DNA from: Desulfovirgula thermocuniculi DSM 16036
Lineage (GTDB): Bacteria > Bacillota > Desulfotomaculia > Desulfotomaculales > Desulfovirgulaceae
NCBI RefSeq assembly: GCF_000429345.1
Contig: NZ_AUBR01000001.1
Location: forward strand, 62,001-126,000
Direction of reading: 5' to 3'
Length of the DNA: 64,000 bases
A program made the translations under genes and the position numbers. Of the stretch, positions 1-7,806 are shown piece after piece (position 1 is the stretch's first letter; each line of letters begins with the position of its first letter). The notes below the pieces were generated by a model that made no database searches, was not told the origin of the DNA, and saw nothing but the letters and a program-made list of their open reading frames with translations.

Positions 1-552
1 CTCCGTTACCACCCAGGGGCTTAAGCCCGCGCCGAGGAAGCGGGCGAGGACGGTGATGGTTCCCTGGTAGAGGAAAACCGGGACGGCGGAGAAGAGCACG
101 CCGATGCCCATGGTGGAGGAAAAGATGGCCGCGGCAATGCCGTCCAGCATGGCCTTGGCAAAAAGCGTCCTGGGGTTGCCGGTCAGGCCGTCCTCGATGG
201 CGCCCATGACGGCCATGGCGCCGACGCAGAAAACCAGGCTGGCCGTGACAAAAGCGTAGGCCGCGCCGCCTTCCCCGCGGTTGCCGAACCTGGCCTCGAT
301 GCGCTTGCCCAGCCTTTCCAGCCGTCCCTCGATGTCCAGGCCGGTTCCCACCAGGCCGCCCAGCGCCAGGCTGCCGATGACGATGAGGGGGTTTTTCGTC
401 TGCAGGGCCATCTGGGTGCCGATAAGGATGACGGCGAGCCCGAGGCCCTGAATGATCGTTTCTCCCGTTTTCCGGGGCAAGCCCTTTTTAAGTAGCGTGC
501 CCAGCGCGCTCCCCGCGCAGATGGCGGCGGCGTTAATGATGGTACCGAGCAA
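1..552 (-). CDS. DUF554 family membrane protein (3' end beyond window)
   Basis: This frame runs uninterrupted on the minus strand from a TTG at 552-550 to the window edge, giving 184 codons without a stop, so the C-terminus is missing. The TTG is chosen because an AAAGGAG ribosome-binding site lies just upstream (about 560-570 on the plus strand). The protein is a chain of glycine/alanine-rich hydrophobic helices and contains the phrases MLGTIINAAAICAGSALG and IVIGSLALGGLVG, typical of the DUF554/YdfK-type integral membrane family. The function of that family is not established. It is divergent from the radical SAM gene downstream on the other strand. Confidence 0.75.
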   Translation of the reverse strand, partial: MLGTIINAAAICAGSALGTLLKKGLPRKTGETIIQGLGLAVILIGTQMALQTKNPLIVIGSLALGGLVGTGLDIEGRLERLGKRIEARFGNRGEGGAAYAFVTASLVFCVGAMAVMGAIEDGLTGNPRTLFAKAMLDGIAAAIFSSTMGIGVLFSAVPVFLYQGTITVLARFLGAGLSPWVVTE

Positions 553-651
553 GTTTGGTAGCTCCTTTCGGCCTGATAAGTCTTAGTAAATTCGCCGCCT
601 GCACCCGTTTTCCTGCCCGTGCCGGGTGCAACCATAAAGTAGGGAAAATTG

Positions 652-660
652 TGATATAAT
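652..660 (+). promoter_or_regulatory. Extended -10 promoter for radical SAM gene
   Basis: TATAAT at 655-660 is preceded by TG at 652-653, which makes an extended -10 element (TGnTATAAT). No good -35 hexamer is visible at the usual distance. It sits 43 bases before the proposed start of the radical SAM gene and is oriented towards it. Confidence 0.5.
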
Positions 661-702
661 ATAAAAAATGACACCACCTGCCGCCCCGGAGAGGTGAGTC
701 GG

Positions 703-2109
703 GTGCGCGTGTTACTGGTGCAGCCCCGGCCGACGGACGGGCTGGGATTTAAGAGCGTCATTTGCCTTGAACCCCTGGGCCTGGAGATTGTTGCCGCCTC
801 GCTGGCCGGCCACGAGGTAAAGATAATCGACCTGCTTGACGGGCGGCTGCCGGTGGAAGAGGTCAAGGAATTTGCGCCCCAGGCGGCGGGCATAAGCTGT
901 GCGTTTACCGTGGACGTCCTGCAGGTGCTGCAGCTGGCGGGGGCGTTAAAGGAGATCGACCGCCGCCTCTTTGTCTTTGTGGGTGGGCACCACGCCTCCC
1001 TCAATCCCCAGGATTTTCACCACCCGTTTGTCGATGCGGTGGTTATCGGTGAGGGGGAAACCACCGTGCCGGAACTGCTGGCCGCCCTGGAGGAGGGAGG
1101 GGATCTGGCGGCGGTGCCGGGCCTGGCCCTGAATTTTCCCGAGAGGCAGCTCTTTACGGGGTTGCGGCCCCTCCTGCCCGCCCTGGATAAGGTGCCCCTT
1201 CCGCGGCGGGACCTGGTGAAGGATAACCGCGGGCGGTATTTCCTCGGCTTTCGCCGCCCGGTGGTTACGGTGGAAACCTCCCGCGGCTGCCCCTACCGGT
1301 GCAATTTTTGCAGCGTGTGGCGTTTTCACCGGGGCAAGTACAGGGCCATGAGTGCCGCGAGGGTGGTGGAAGAGCTGGCCCAGCTTCCTCCCGGGGATGT
1401 GCTTTTTGTGGACGACAATTTCCTGGCCGACGCCGGGCGGGCGGCCGAGATTGCGGAGCTCATCAAGCGGGAGCGCCTCCCCCGCCGGAAATACCTCATC
1501 CAGGCGCGCAGCGATACCATTGTTTCCCACCCGGAGGTTGTGGCCAGGTGGAAGGAAATCGGCCTGGCACAGGTCTTTATCGGCTTTGAAAAAATAGAGC
1601 AGCGGGACTTAGAAAAGGTGGACAAGCGTAACCATGTGGAAAATAACCGCCGGGCGCTGGAAATCCTGCAGAGGATGGGCATAGGGGTTTATGCCTCTTT
1701 CATTGTGGACCCGGACTTCACCCGGGACGAATTCCACAGGTTGCGCGAGTACATCAGGCGGTTTAAGCTGCGCCAGCCTTACTTTAGCGTCCTTACCCCC
1801 TTGCCCGGAACGGTGCTTTTTGAACAGCTGAAGGAAAAAATAAGCAACTTTGACTGCCAGCTGTTCGACCTGCTCCACGCGGTGCTGCCCACCAGGCTCC
1901 CCCTGGGAGAATTTTACCGGGAGCTGGCCGGCCTTTACCGCTGGGCCTACAGCAAGCCGCTCTACGCCTTCACCACCGCCTGGTGGGTGCTGAAAAATCT
2001 TTTCCTGGGCAGGCTCTCCATGGATCACCTGCGACGGCTCTGGTACGGGGCGCGGTTGTCTGTGAATCCCGCGGCCTACCTCAAGGCCCACTACCCCGCC
2101 AGGGGATAA
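703..2109 (+). CDS. B12-binding-domain radical SAM protein
   Basis: This is a cobalamin-binding radical SAM protein of about 468 residues. Residues 1-140 form the Rossmann-like B12-binding region (opening RVLLVQPRPTDG, later GGHHASLNP and VVIGEGE). The radical SAM core follows, with the CPYRCNFC (CxxxCxxC) motif that ligates the [4Fe-4S] cluster near residue 200. Such proteins use S-adenosylmethionine, often with cobalamin, for methylations or rearrangements; BchE- and HpnR-like enzymes are relatives, but the substrate cannot be read from sequence. I prefer the GTG at 703 because GGAGAGG (688-694) is a well-spaced ribosome-binding site; the GTG at 694 would overlap that site. It stands alone between its own promoter and tRNA-Arg. 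Confidence 0.85.
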   Translation: MRVLLVQPRPTDGLGFKSVICLEPLGLEIVAASLAGHEVKIIDLLDGRLPVEEVKEFAPQAAGISCAFTVDVLQVLQLAGALKEIDRRLFVFVGGHHASLNPQDFHHPFVDAVVIGEGETTVPELLAALEEGGDLAAVPGLALNFPERQLFTGLRPLLPALDKVPLPRRDLVKDNRGRYFLGFRRPVVTVETSRGCPYRCNFCSVWRFHRGKYRAMSAARVVEELAQLPPGDVLFVDDNFLADAGRAAEIAELIKRERLPRRKYLIQARSDTIVSHPEVVARWKEIGLAQVFIGFEKIEQRDLEKVDKRNHVENNRRALEILQRMGIGVYASFIVDPDFTRDEFHRLREYIRRFKLRQPYFSVLTPLPGTVLFEQLKEKISNFDCQLFDLLHAVLPTRLPLGEFYRELAGLYRWAYSKPLYAFTTAWWVLKNLFLGRLSMDHLRRLWYGARLSVNPAAYLKAHYPARG

Positions 2110-2131
2110 GCCGGCCCCGGGGCAAAAGCAG

Positions 2132-2160
2132 TTGCCGCCCCAGGGCGTTTGTATTATAAT
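2132..2160 (+). promoter_or_regulatory. Promoter of tRNA-Arg
   Basis: TTGCCG (2132-2137), a 17-base spacer and TATAAT (2155-2160) form a good sigma-A type promoter that ends 13 bases before the tRNA 5' end. Confidence 0.7.
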
Positions 2161-2173
2161 AAGGCCTGAAGGT

Positions 2174-2250
2174 GTCCCAGTAGCTCAGCCGGACAGAGCA
2201 ACGGACTTCTAATCCGTGGGTCGGGGGTTCGAATCCCTCCTGGGACGCCA
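2174..2250 (+). tRNA. tRNA-Arg (anticodon TCT)
   Basis: The 77-base sequence folds as a full cloverleaf. GTCCCAG pairs with CTGGGAC in the acceptor stem, the anticodon stem ACGGA/TCCGT encloses loop CTTCTAA with anticodon TCT (reads AGA), and the T arm carries GTTCGAATC. The discriminator is G, and CCA is encoded at 2248-2250. It has its own promoter and a short terminator hairpin, so it appears monocistronic. Confidence 0.96.
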
Positions 2251-2263
2251 GCCCAGAAAAATC

Positions 2264-2283
2264 AAGGCCTTGCGGCTTTTTCT
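2264..2283 (+). terminator. Terminator after tRNA-Arg
   Basis: AAGGCC (2264-2269), a TTGC loop and GGCTTT (2274-2279) form a small hairpin with one G-U pair that runs into a T-rich tract, 13 bases after the tRNA. Confidence 0.5.
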
Positions 2284-2333
2284 AAGGCTTAGAAAATACC
2301 TGCAAAATGCTAAAATCCGTTGGTCCTGAAAAC

Positions 2334-2375
2334 GGCCGCCTTCACGCTCCGTCAAATGGAGGTGGCCTTTCTTTA
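2334..2375 (+). terminator. Second terminator-like hairpin in the tRNA-oadB gap
   Basis: GGCCGCC (2334-2340) pairs with GGTGGCC (2361-2367, one G-U pair) and is followed by TTTCTTT. Nothing else is recognisable between 2284 and 2434; there is no open frame with gene character. Confidence 0.35.
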
Positions 2376-2434
2376 TGGCTAATGTAAGGCGGATTTGATT
2401 CAACGGGGCCCGGATGGTGGGCCCGGCCCCGGTC

Positions 2435-2478
2435 GGCCTGGGGAGGAGAACAAAAGGGCCTGGGGAGGAGAACAAAAG
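2435..2478. repeat. Perfect 22-bp tandem duplication
   Basis: Bases 2435-2456 are repeated exactly at 2457-2478. The unit starts GGCCTGGGGAGG and ends ACAAAAG. The second copy supplies the T tract (as read on the minus strand) of the oadB terminator, so the duplication doubles the T-rich flank of that terminator. Confidence 0.85.
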
Positions 2479-2506
2479 GGCAGGGAGGCGATGATTTCTC
2501 CCTGCC
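2474..2506 (-). terminator. Terminator of the oadG-biotin-oadB operon
   Basis: Read on the minus strand, GGCAGGGAG (2506-2498) and CTCCCTGCC (2487-2479) make a perfect 9-bp stem with a 10-base loop, followed by CTTTTG. It lies 40 bases past the oadB stop codon. Confidence 0.75.
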
Positions 2507-2545
2507 AGAGCAAAGGGGTCATAAACCTTGAGGGGAATGGCCTTG

Positions 2546-3664
2546 TCAGTGCAGGGCGGCAATAAAAGCCCCGGCGGCCACCGCCGTGCCGATCACGCCG
2601 GCCACGTTGGGGCCCATGGCGTGCATGAGCAGATAGTTCTGCGGGTTGGCCTCCGAGCCCAGCATGTGCACCACCCGGGCGGACATGGGGACGGCGGAAA
2701 CCCCGGCGGCGCCAATTAACGGATTGACCTTATTCTTGGTAAACAGGTTCATCAGCTTGGCAATGAGGATGCCGCCGGCCACGGCAAAGGCAAAGGCCAC
2801 GATGCCCAGGATGAAGATGTAGATGGTCTGGGGCTTTAGGAAGTTTTCCGCGGACATGGTGGACCCCACGCCCACGCCCAGGAAGATGGTGACGATGTTC
2901 ATGAGCTCGTTGCGCGAGACGTCGGTTAAGCGCTGCACCACGCCCGACTCCATGAAGAGGTTGCCCAGCATGAACATGGCCATCAACGGGGCCGACTTGG
3001 GCACCAGGAGCACGATGACGATGGTGGCCAGGATGGGGAAGATGATCTTCTCCGTCTTGCTCACCGGGCGCATCTGCTTCATGACCATGGCCCTTTCTTT
3101 TTTGGTGGTTAAGAGCTTGGCCACAGGCGGGATGATGAGCGGCACCAGGGCCATGTAGGAGTAGGCGGCCACGGACACCGCCCCCAGGAGGTGCGGGGCC
3201 AGGTTGGCGGCCAGGTAAATGGTGGTGGGGCCGTCGGCACCGCCAATGATGCCGATGGTGGCCGCCTCGGGGATGCTGAAGCCGAAGAGCAGGGCGGTGA
3301 AGAAGGCCGCGTACACCCCCAGCTGGGCAGCCGCCCCCAGGAGCAGAGTCTTGGGGTTGGCAATGACCGGCCCGAAGTCGGTCATGGCCCCCAGGCCCAG
3401 GAAGATGAGGGGCGGGATGAGCTCGTTCTGGATGCCGTGCTTAAAGAACATGTAGAAGAGCCCTTCTTCGTCCGTGAGGCCGGTGAGGGGGAAGTTGGCC
3501 ACAAAGATGCCGAAGCTGATGGGCACCAGCAAAAGCGGCTCCACGCCCTTTTTAATGGCCAGGTACATGAGCACAAAGGCAATGCCCCACATGATGAGGT
3601 TGCCCGGGGTGAGGTTGAAGAGCCCGGTGCTGTTAAGGGCGTCTACCAGCTGCTGCAGGATCAC
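2546..3664 (-). CDS. oadB: Sodium-ion-pumping decarboxylase beta subunit
   Basis: This 372-residue polytopic membrane protein is the carboxybiotin decarboxylase (beta) subunit of the oxaloacetate/methylmalonyl-CoA/glutaconyl-CoA decarboxylase family. It couples decarboxylation of carboxybiotin to outward Na+ transport. Family phrases visible are GIMGGADGPT-like GIIGGADGPTTIYLA near residue 140, FLGLGAMTDFGP near 90 and ISA-type SAVPMSARVVH near 325. The GTG start at 3664 is preceded by a GAGGGG stretch. It is the last gene of a three-gene operon with the biotin carrier and a gamma-like subunit. No carboxyltransferase (alpha) gene is present in the window, so the substrate (oxaloacetate, methylmalonyl-CoA or another) cannot be assigned. 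Confidence 0.92.
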   Translation of the reverse strand: MILQQLVDALNSTGLFNLTPGNLIMWGIAFVLMYLAIKKGVEPLLLVPISFGIFVANFPLTGLTDEEGLFYMFFKHGIQNELIPPLIFLGLGAMTDFGPVIANPKTLLLGAAAQLGVYAAFFTALLFGFSIPEAATIGIIGGADGPTTIYLAANLAPHLLGAVSVAAYSYMALVPLIIPPVAKLLTTKKERAMVMKQMRPVSKTEKIIFPILATIVIVLLVPKSAPLMAMFMLGNLFMESGVVQRLTDVSRNELMNIVTIFLGVGVGSTMSAENFLKPQTIYIFILGIVAFAFAVAGGILIAKLMNLFTKNKVNPLIGAAGVSAVPMSARVVHMLGSEANPQNYLLMHAMGPNVAGVIGTAVAAGAFIAALH

Positions 3665-3683
3665 GGGGGACCACCCCTCTTCC

Positions 3684-3902
3684 TTACGACTCCAGGGTTA
3701 AGAGGACCGTGTCGGGGCTGACCACATCGCCGGGGTTGGCCTTGATTTCCTTGACCACGCCGCCGGCGGGGGAGTAGATCTTAATTTCCATCTTCATGGC
3801 CTCAATGGTGGCCACAGGGTCGTTTTCCTTCACCTGGTCGCCTACTTTCACGTCAATGGAGACCAGCTTGCCGACCATGGGTGCGTTGACGGGGACAACC
3901 AT
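3684..3902 (-). CDS. Biotin carrier protein of sodium-pump decarboxylase
   Basis: This 72-residue protein is a bare biotinyl/lipoyl domain. It carries EAMKM, in which the lysine is the biotinylation site, about 35 residues before the C-terminus. It shuttles carboxybiotin between a carboxyltransferase and the membrane beta subunit encoded 19 bases downstream. Unlike many gamma/alpha fusions it has no long proline-alanine linker, so it resembles the separate small biotin carriers of methylmalonyl-CoA or glutaconyl-CoA decarboxylases. Methylmalonyl-CoA decarboxylase carrier is a plausible specific identity but is inference. Confidence 0.9.
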   Translation of the reverse strand: MVVPVNAPMVGKLVSIDVKVGDQVKENDPVATIEAMKMEIKIYSPAGGVVKEIKANPGDVVSPDTVLLTLES

Positions 3903-3942
3903 TAGGTTCAGACCTCCTCGGCATTAAGTATGTTTAATTAGG

Positions 3943-4125
3943 CTAGGGTTGGGGCTTGCGCGTGGGAGCGCCCTGCAGCGAGCAGCTGGTAGCGGCGGCC
4001 CTCTTCTTGCTGGCCCACGCAAAGGCGGAGCTGAACAGCCCCACCGCCGCGCTTAGGATGCCCAGAGCCAGGAAGACCGAGACGATGCCGCTGACGGCCA
4101 CAGCTAAAGCGTTTCCCCACTCCAT
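3943..4125 (-). CDS. OadG-like sodium-pump decarboxylase small subunit
   Basis: This 60-residue protein has one N-terminal transmembrane helix (about residues 6-36, with VSGIVSVFLALGILSA) and a short basic cytoplasmic tail. That architecture matches the OadG gamma/delta subunit, which anchors and assembles the decarboxylase complex. The ATG at 4125 has a GGGGGGT ribosome-binding site. It is the first gene of the operon with the biotin carrier (40 bases downstream) and oadB. The tail is shorter than in most OadG proteins. Assignment rests on size, topology and position. Confidence 0.7.
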   Translation of the reverse strand: MEWGNALAVAVSGIVSVFLALGILSAAVGLFSSAFAWASKKRAAATSCSLQGAPTRKPQP

Positions 4126-4337
4126 GGTTTTATACCCCCCTTCGGTGCATGCTTTCTACTGTATGCATCAAGCAGTATGCTGTATACAGGTGTAGGCACC
4201 CACCACCCCTTTGAAAATTTTTAAAAATGTTTGCTTAGAATTTATAAAAACTATAAAGGAAATCCGTGTCAAGATTTTTGTCCTGCCGCCGGGGAGCCTT
4301 TTTTGGCGCTTCGCGGCGCTTTTCGTCAGTTCTCTTG
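4126..4337. other. Intergenic region with palindromic motif upstream of oad operon
   Basis: The 390 bases between oadG and tig hold no gene. Close to oadG is a perfect 10-base palindrome, CTGTATACAG (4180-4189), next to related steps ACTGTATGCAT (4159-4169) and AGTATGC (4174-4180). This clustering resembles an operator for a GntR-type or similar repressor acting on the oad operon. The regulator is not identified. The rest (about 4200-4337) is AT-rich without recognisable structure. Confidence 0.35.
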
Positions 4338-4366
4338 TTGCAGTTTTAACTGCCTTCCGGTAAAAT
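4338..4366 (+). promoter_or_regulatory. Probable promoter of tig-clpP-clpX
   Basis: TTGCAG (4338-4343), a 17-base spacer and TAAAAT (4361-4366) fit a sigma-A promoter about 150 bases before tig. A second TAAAAT-like -10 lies near 4475, but without a good -35. Confidence 0.5.
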
Positions 4367-4515
4367 ACCTTATTAGCATGTAGCGGGCCAGTAAGTGTGT
4401 TAAAAGTTAAATTGTTGGAGAGGAAATTTTTTGCGTCCGTAGAACTAGTCTTAAGTGTTTACCCGCGACCTGGTTAAAATATTGATGTCTCACGTTAGAG
4501 CTTGGAGGGAGCACG

Positions 4516-5823
4516 GTGAAGGCACACGCGGAGAGGATAGAAAAAAACACCGTCTTGCTGGAAGTGGAGGTTGACGCCGACCAGTTTGCCCGGGCCGTGG
4601 ACAGGGCCTACCGCAAGCTGGTCAAGAAGGTGAACATACCGGGCTTCCGCCCCGGCAGGGCACCGCGCTTCATCCTGGAGCGGCACATCGGCAAGCAGGC
4701 GCTCCTGGAGGAAGCGGTGGAGATGCTCGTGCCGGAAGCCTATTACCAGGCGGTAAAAGATACGGGCATCGAGCCCGTGGCCCAGCCCCAGCTGGAACTG
4801 GTGCAGGTGGAGGAGGGCAAGCCGGTTATCTTCAAGGCCCGCGTGGTGGTAAAGCCGGAGGTGGAGCTGGGCCAGTACACGGGCATTGAGGTTACCCGTC
4901 CCAGGGTGGAGGTCACCCCGGAGGACGTGGAGAGGGAGCTTAAAAAGCTGCAGGAGCGCTACGCCAGGCTGATCAGCCTGGACGAGGGCGCGGTGCAAAA
5001 AGGGGACTACGTGACCATCGATTATGAGGGTAAGGTGGACGGCGAGCCCTTTGAAGGGGGCCAGGGGACGGACTTCACCATCGAAGTGGGGGCGGCAGGC
5101 CTCCTGCCGGGCATTGAGGACCAGCTGGTGGGGATGGCCGTCGGCGAGACAAAGGAGGTTACCACCCGCTTTCCCGATGACTACCCCCGCCCGGAGCTGG
5201 CCGGCAAGGAAGCGGTCTTTACCGTTACCGTAAAGGCCATCAAGCGCAAGGAGCTTGCCCCCCTGGACGATGAGTTTGCCAAGGATGTGAGCGAGTTTGA
5301 TACCCTAGAGGAATTAAAGGCGGACATAGAGAATAAATTAAAGCAAGCCGCGGAGGCCAAGGCCAAAGCGGAAATCCGCCAGGCGGTGCTTAAGCAGGTC
5401 ACGGACAACGCCCGGGTAGACATCCCCGAGGAGATGATTGCCGGCCGCCTGGAGGAGATGGTCCAGGGGTTCGAGCGGCGGCTGATGCTTCAAGGCTTGA
5501 CCCTGGAGGGCTACTTGCAGTACAATGACCTTACCTTAGAACAGTTAAAGGAGCGCCTCCGGCCCGACGCCGAGGAAACGTTAAAGTCCATGCTGGTTCT
5601 GGATGCCATTGCCAAGGCAGAAGGGATTGCGGCCACCGAGGAAGAAATCGAGGCCGAGATAAAGCGCATGGCCGACGACATGCGCCAGGACCCGGCGGTG
5701 GTGAGGAAGGCAGTGGAGAGCCAGGGCCAGCTGGAGTCGGTGACCAAGCTGGTGACGCGGGAAAAGGTGCTGCAGTTCCTGGTGGAGCGGGCAAAGATTG
5801 TCGATCAGGAGGTAAGTTCCTAG
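4516..5823 (+). CDS. tig: Trigger factor
   Basis: This 435-residue ribosome-associated chaperone has peptidyl-prolyl isomerase activity. The N-terminal ribosome-binding domain contains the signature GFRPGRAP (about residues 43-50). The FKBP-type domain spans roughly 160-245, with KGDYVTIDYEGKVDGEPFEGG. A long helical C-terminal substrate-cradling domain follows. The GTG start has GGAGGGAG upstream. Its stop codon TAG abuts the clpP ATG, and the order tig-clpP-clpX is conserved in many bacteria, so the three genes are probably cotranscribed. Length is normal for the family. Confidence 0.97.
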   Translation: MKAHAERIEKNTVLLEVEVDADQFARAVDRAYRKLVKKVNIPGFRPGRAPRFILERHIGKQALLEEAVEMLVPEAYYQAVKDTGIEPVAQPQLELVQVEEGKPVIFKARVVVKPEVELGQYTGIEVTRPRVEVTPEDVERELKKLQERYARLISLDEGAVQKGDYVTIDYEGKVDGEPFEGGQGTDFTIEVGAAGLLPGIEDQLVGMAVGETKEVTTRFPDDYPRPELAGKEAVFTVTVKAIKRKELAPLDDEFAKDVSEFDTLEELKADIENKLKQAAEAKAKAEIRQAVLKQVTDNARVDIPEEMIAGRLEEMVQGFERRLMLQGLTLEGYLQYNDLTLEQLKERLRPDAEETLKSMLVLDAIAKAEGIAATEEEIEAEIKRMADDMRQDPAVVRKAVESQGQLESVTKLVTREKVLQFLVERAKIVDQEVSS

Positions 5824-6417
5824 ATGTCTACGCTAGTGCCCATTGTCATCGAGCAGACCAACCGCGGTGAGCGGGCGTACGACATTTACTCCCGCCTCTT
5901 GAAGGACCGCATTATTTTTATCGGCGGTCCCATTGACGACTACCTGGCCAACCTGGTCATTGCCCAGATGCTCTTCCTGGAGGCGGAGGACCCGGAAAAG
6001 GACATCCACCTGTACATCAACTCCCCCGGGGGCGTAGTGACCGCCGGGATGGCCATTTACGACACCATGCAGTACATCAAGCCGGACGTGTCCACCATCT
6101 GCCTGGGGCAGGCGGCCAGTATGGCCTCCTTTTTGCTGGCCGCCGGGACCAAGGGCAAGCGCTACGCCCTGCCCTACGCCCGCATCATGCTCCACCAACC
6201 CCTGGGCGGTGTGCAAGGCCAGGCCACGGAGATCGAGATCCACGCCCGCGAGATCCTGCGCTTGAAGGACCTGCTCAACGAGCTCTTGGCCAAGCATACC
6301 GGCCAGCCGAAGGAAAAAATTGCCCGGGACACCGAACGGGACTTCTTTATGTCCGCGCAGGAAGCAAAGGAATATGGTATCATCGACGAGGTGTTCACCG
6401 GCCGCAAGCAAAAATAA
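5824..6417 (+). CDS. clpP: ATP-dependent Clp protease proteolytic subunit
   Basis: ClpP, 197 residues, is the tetradecameric serine peptidase that degrades substrates fed by ClpX. The catalytic serine is Ser99 in GQAASMAS, the histidine is His124 in MLHQP, and the acidic member lies in the DTERD segment near residues 169-173. The ATG directly follows the tig stop codon; the ribosome-binding site (AGGAGG) lies inside the end of tig, which suggests translational coupling. clpX starts 15 bases downstream. Confidence 0.98.
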   Translation: MSTLVPIVIEQTNRGERAYDIYSRLLKDRIIFIGGPIDDYLANLVIAQMLFLEAEDPEKDIHLYINSPGGVVTAGMAIYDTMQYIKPDVSTICLGQAASMASFLLAAGTKGKRYALPYARIMLHQPLGGVQGQATEIEIHAREILRLKDLLNELLAKHTGQPKEKIARDTERDFFMSAQEAKEYGIIDEVFTGRKQK

Positions 6418-6432
6418 AGAGGTGTTTTTACC

Positions 6433-7683
6433 ATGTTTAACGATCGCAACCAGCTGAAGTGTTCCTTTTGCGGCAAGACCCAGGACCAGGTAAAAAAACT
6501 GGTTGCCGGTCCGGGGGTTTACATTTGCGACGAGTGTATCGAGCTCTGCAACGAGATCATCGAAGAGGAGCTCAACGAGGACCTGGGGCTGGACGTGGGG
6601 GACATCCCCAAGCCCCGGGAAATTAAAGAAATACTGGACCAGTACGTTATCGGCCAGGAGCAGGCCAAAAAGACCCTGGCCGTGGCCGTATACAACCACT
6701 ACAAGCGCATCAACCTGGGCGGCAAGATTGACGATGTGGAGCTCCAAAAGAGCAACATCCTCATGCTGGGGCCCACAGGCTCGGGAAAGACCCTCCTGGC
6801 CCAGACCCTGGCCAAAATTCTCAACGTGCCCTTTGCCATTGCCGACGCCACGTCGCTGACCGAGGCCGGCTATGTGGGCGAGGACGTGGAGAACATTCTC
6901 TTGAAGCTCATCCAGGCCGCCGACTACGACGTGGAGCGGGCGGAAAGGGGCATTGTTTATATAGATGAGGTAGACAAAATTGCCCGCAAGTCGGAAAACC
7001 CGTCCATTACCCGCGACGTCTCCGGCGAGGGCGTGCAGCAGGCCCTTTTAAAAATTCTCGAGGGCACCATTGCCAGCGTGCCGCCCCAGGGCGGGCGCAA
7101 GCACCCCCACCAGGAGTTCATCCAGGTGGACACCACGAACATCCTGTTTATCTGCGGCGGTGCCTTTGAGGGCATCGAGAAGATCATCCAGAACCGCATC
7201 GGCAAAAAGGGCCTGGGCTTCGGGGCGGAAATCCAGACCAGGCGGGAGGTGAAGATCGGGGAAATCCTGCGGCACATCATGCCGGAGGACCTCCTGAAGT
7301 TCGGCCTCATCCCCGAGTTTGTCGGCCGCCTGCCCATCATCGTCACCCTGGACGCCCTGGACGAGGATGCCCTGGTGCGCATCCTCGTGGAGCCCAAGAA
7401 CGCCCTGGTGAAGCAGTACCAGAAGCTCTTCGAGCTGGACGGGGTGGACCTGGAGTTTCACCCCGAGGCGCTGCGGGCCATTGCCCAGGAGGCCTTGAAA
7501 CGCAATACCGGCGCGCGGGGCCTGCGGGCCATCCTGGAGGACATCATGCTGGACGTAATGTTCGAGATCCCTTCACGGGGGGACATCTCCAAGGTCATCA
7601 TCACCAAGGACACCATTTTAAAGAGGGAAAAACCCCTGCTGGTTACCCTGGAGCGCAAGAAGAAAAAGGGAGAGGCAGTGTAG
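6433..7683 (+). CDS. clpX: ATP-dependent Clp protease ATP-binding subunit
   Basis: ClpX, 416 residues, is the AAA+ unfoldase partner of ClpP. The N-terminal zinc-binding domain shows CSFCGK and CDECIELC (about residues 14-39). Walker A is GPTGSGKT (about 117-124), Walker B is VYIDEVDK, and the pore loop GYVGEDVE and the [18 protein letters not shown] segment are present. The start is ATG with GAGGTG upstream. It ends the tig-clpP-clpX unit and is followed by an intrinsic terminator. Confidence 0.98.
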   Translation: MFNDRNQLKCSFCGKTQDQVKKLVAGPGVYICDECIELCNEIIEEELNEDLGLDVGDIPKPREIKEILDQYVIGQEQAKKTLAVAVYNHYKRINLGGKIDDVELQKSNILMLGPTGSGKTLLAQTLAKILNVPFAIADATSLTEAGYVGEDVENILLKLIQAADYDVERAERGIVYIDEVDKIARKSENPSITRDVSGEGVQQALLKILEGTIASVPPQGGRKHPHQEFIQVDTTNILFICGGAFEGIEKIIQNRIGKKGLGFGAEIQTRREVKIGEILRHIMPEDLLKFGLIPEFVGRLPIIVTLDALDEDALVRILVEPKNALVKQYQKLFELDGVDLEFHPEALRAIAQEALKRNTGARGLRAILEDIMLDVMFEIPSRGDISKVIITKDTILKREKPLLVTLERKKKKGEAV

Positions 7684-7692
7684 GGAACTTTT

Positions 7693-7736
7693 AAAGGGCA
7701 CGCTTGGCGGCGCGCCCTTTTAATTTTTTGTTTTTC
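7693..7736 (+). terminator. Terminator of tig-clpP-clpX
   Basis: AAAGGGCACGC (7693-7703) and GCGCGCCCTTT (7710-7720) form an 11-position stem with a single A-C mismatch and a six-base loop, followed by TAATTTTTTGTTTTT. Confidence 0.85.
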
Positions 7737-7775
7737 CCCATGCATAAAAAGGCAATAATAGATCATGCATAAAAA
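7730..7775 (+). promoter_or_regulatory. Sigma-F-like promoter and 12-bp direct repeat before lonB
   Basis: GGCAATAATA (7751-7760) fits the sigma-F -10 pattern GGnnAnAnTR at every fixed position. GTTTT at 7730-7734, 16 bases upstream, is a four-of-five match to the -35. The 12-mer CATGCATAAAAA occurs twice (7739-7750 and 7764-7775), bracketing the -10. In Bacillus subtilis lonB is transcribed in the forespore by sigma-F, which agrees with this reading; experimental support is lacking here. Confidence 0.4.
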
Positions 7776-7806
7776 AGCTTACCCTTACCGAGGAGGCAGC
7801 TTTGCC

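Noticed and set aside
2209-2562. Minus-strand reading frame ending in WRPRRDSNPRPTD over tRNA-Arg
   Set aside because: This is the well-known false translation of a tRNA gene. The frame crosses the tRNA, its terminator and the tandem repeat, and has no family character.
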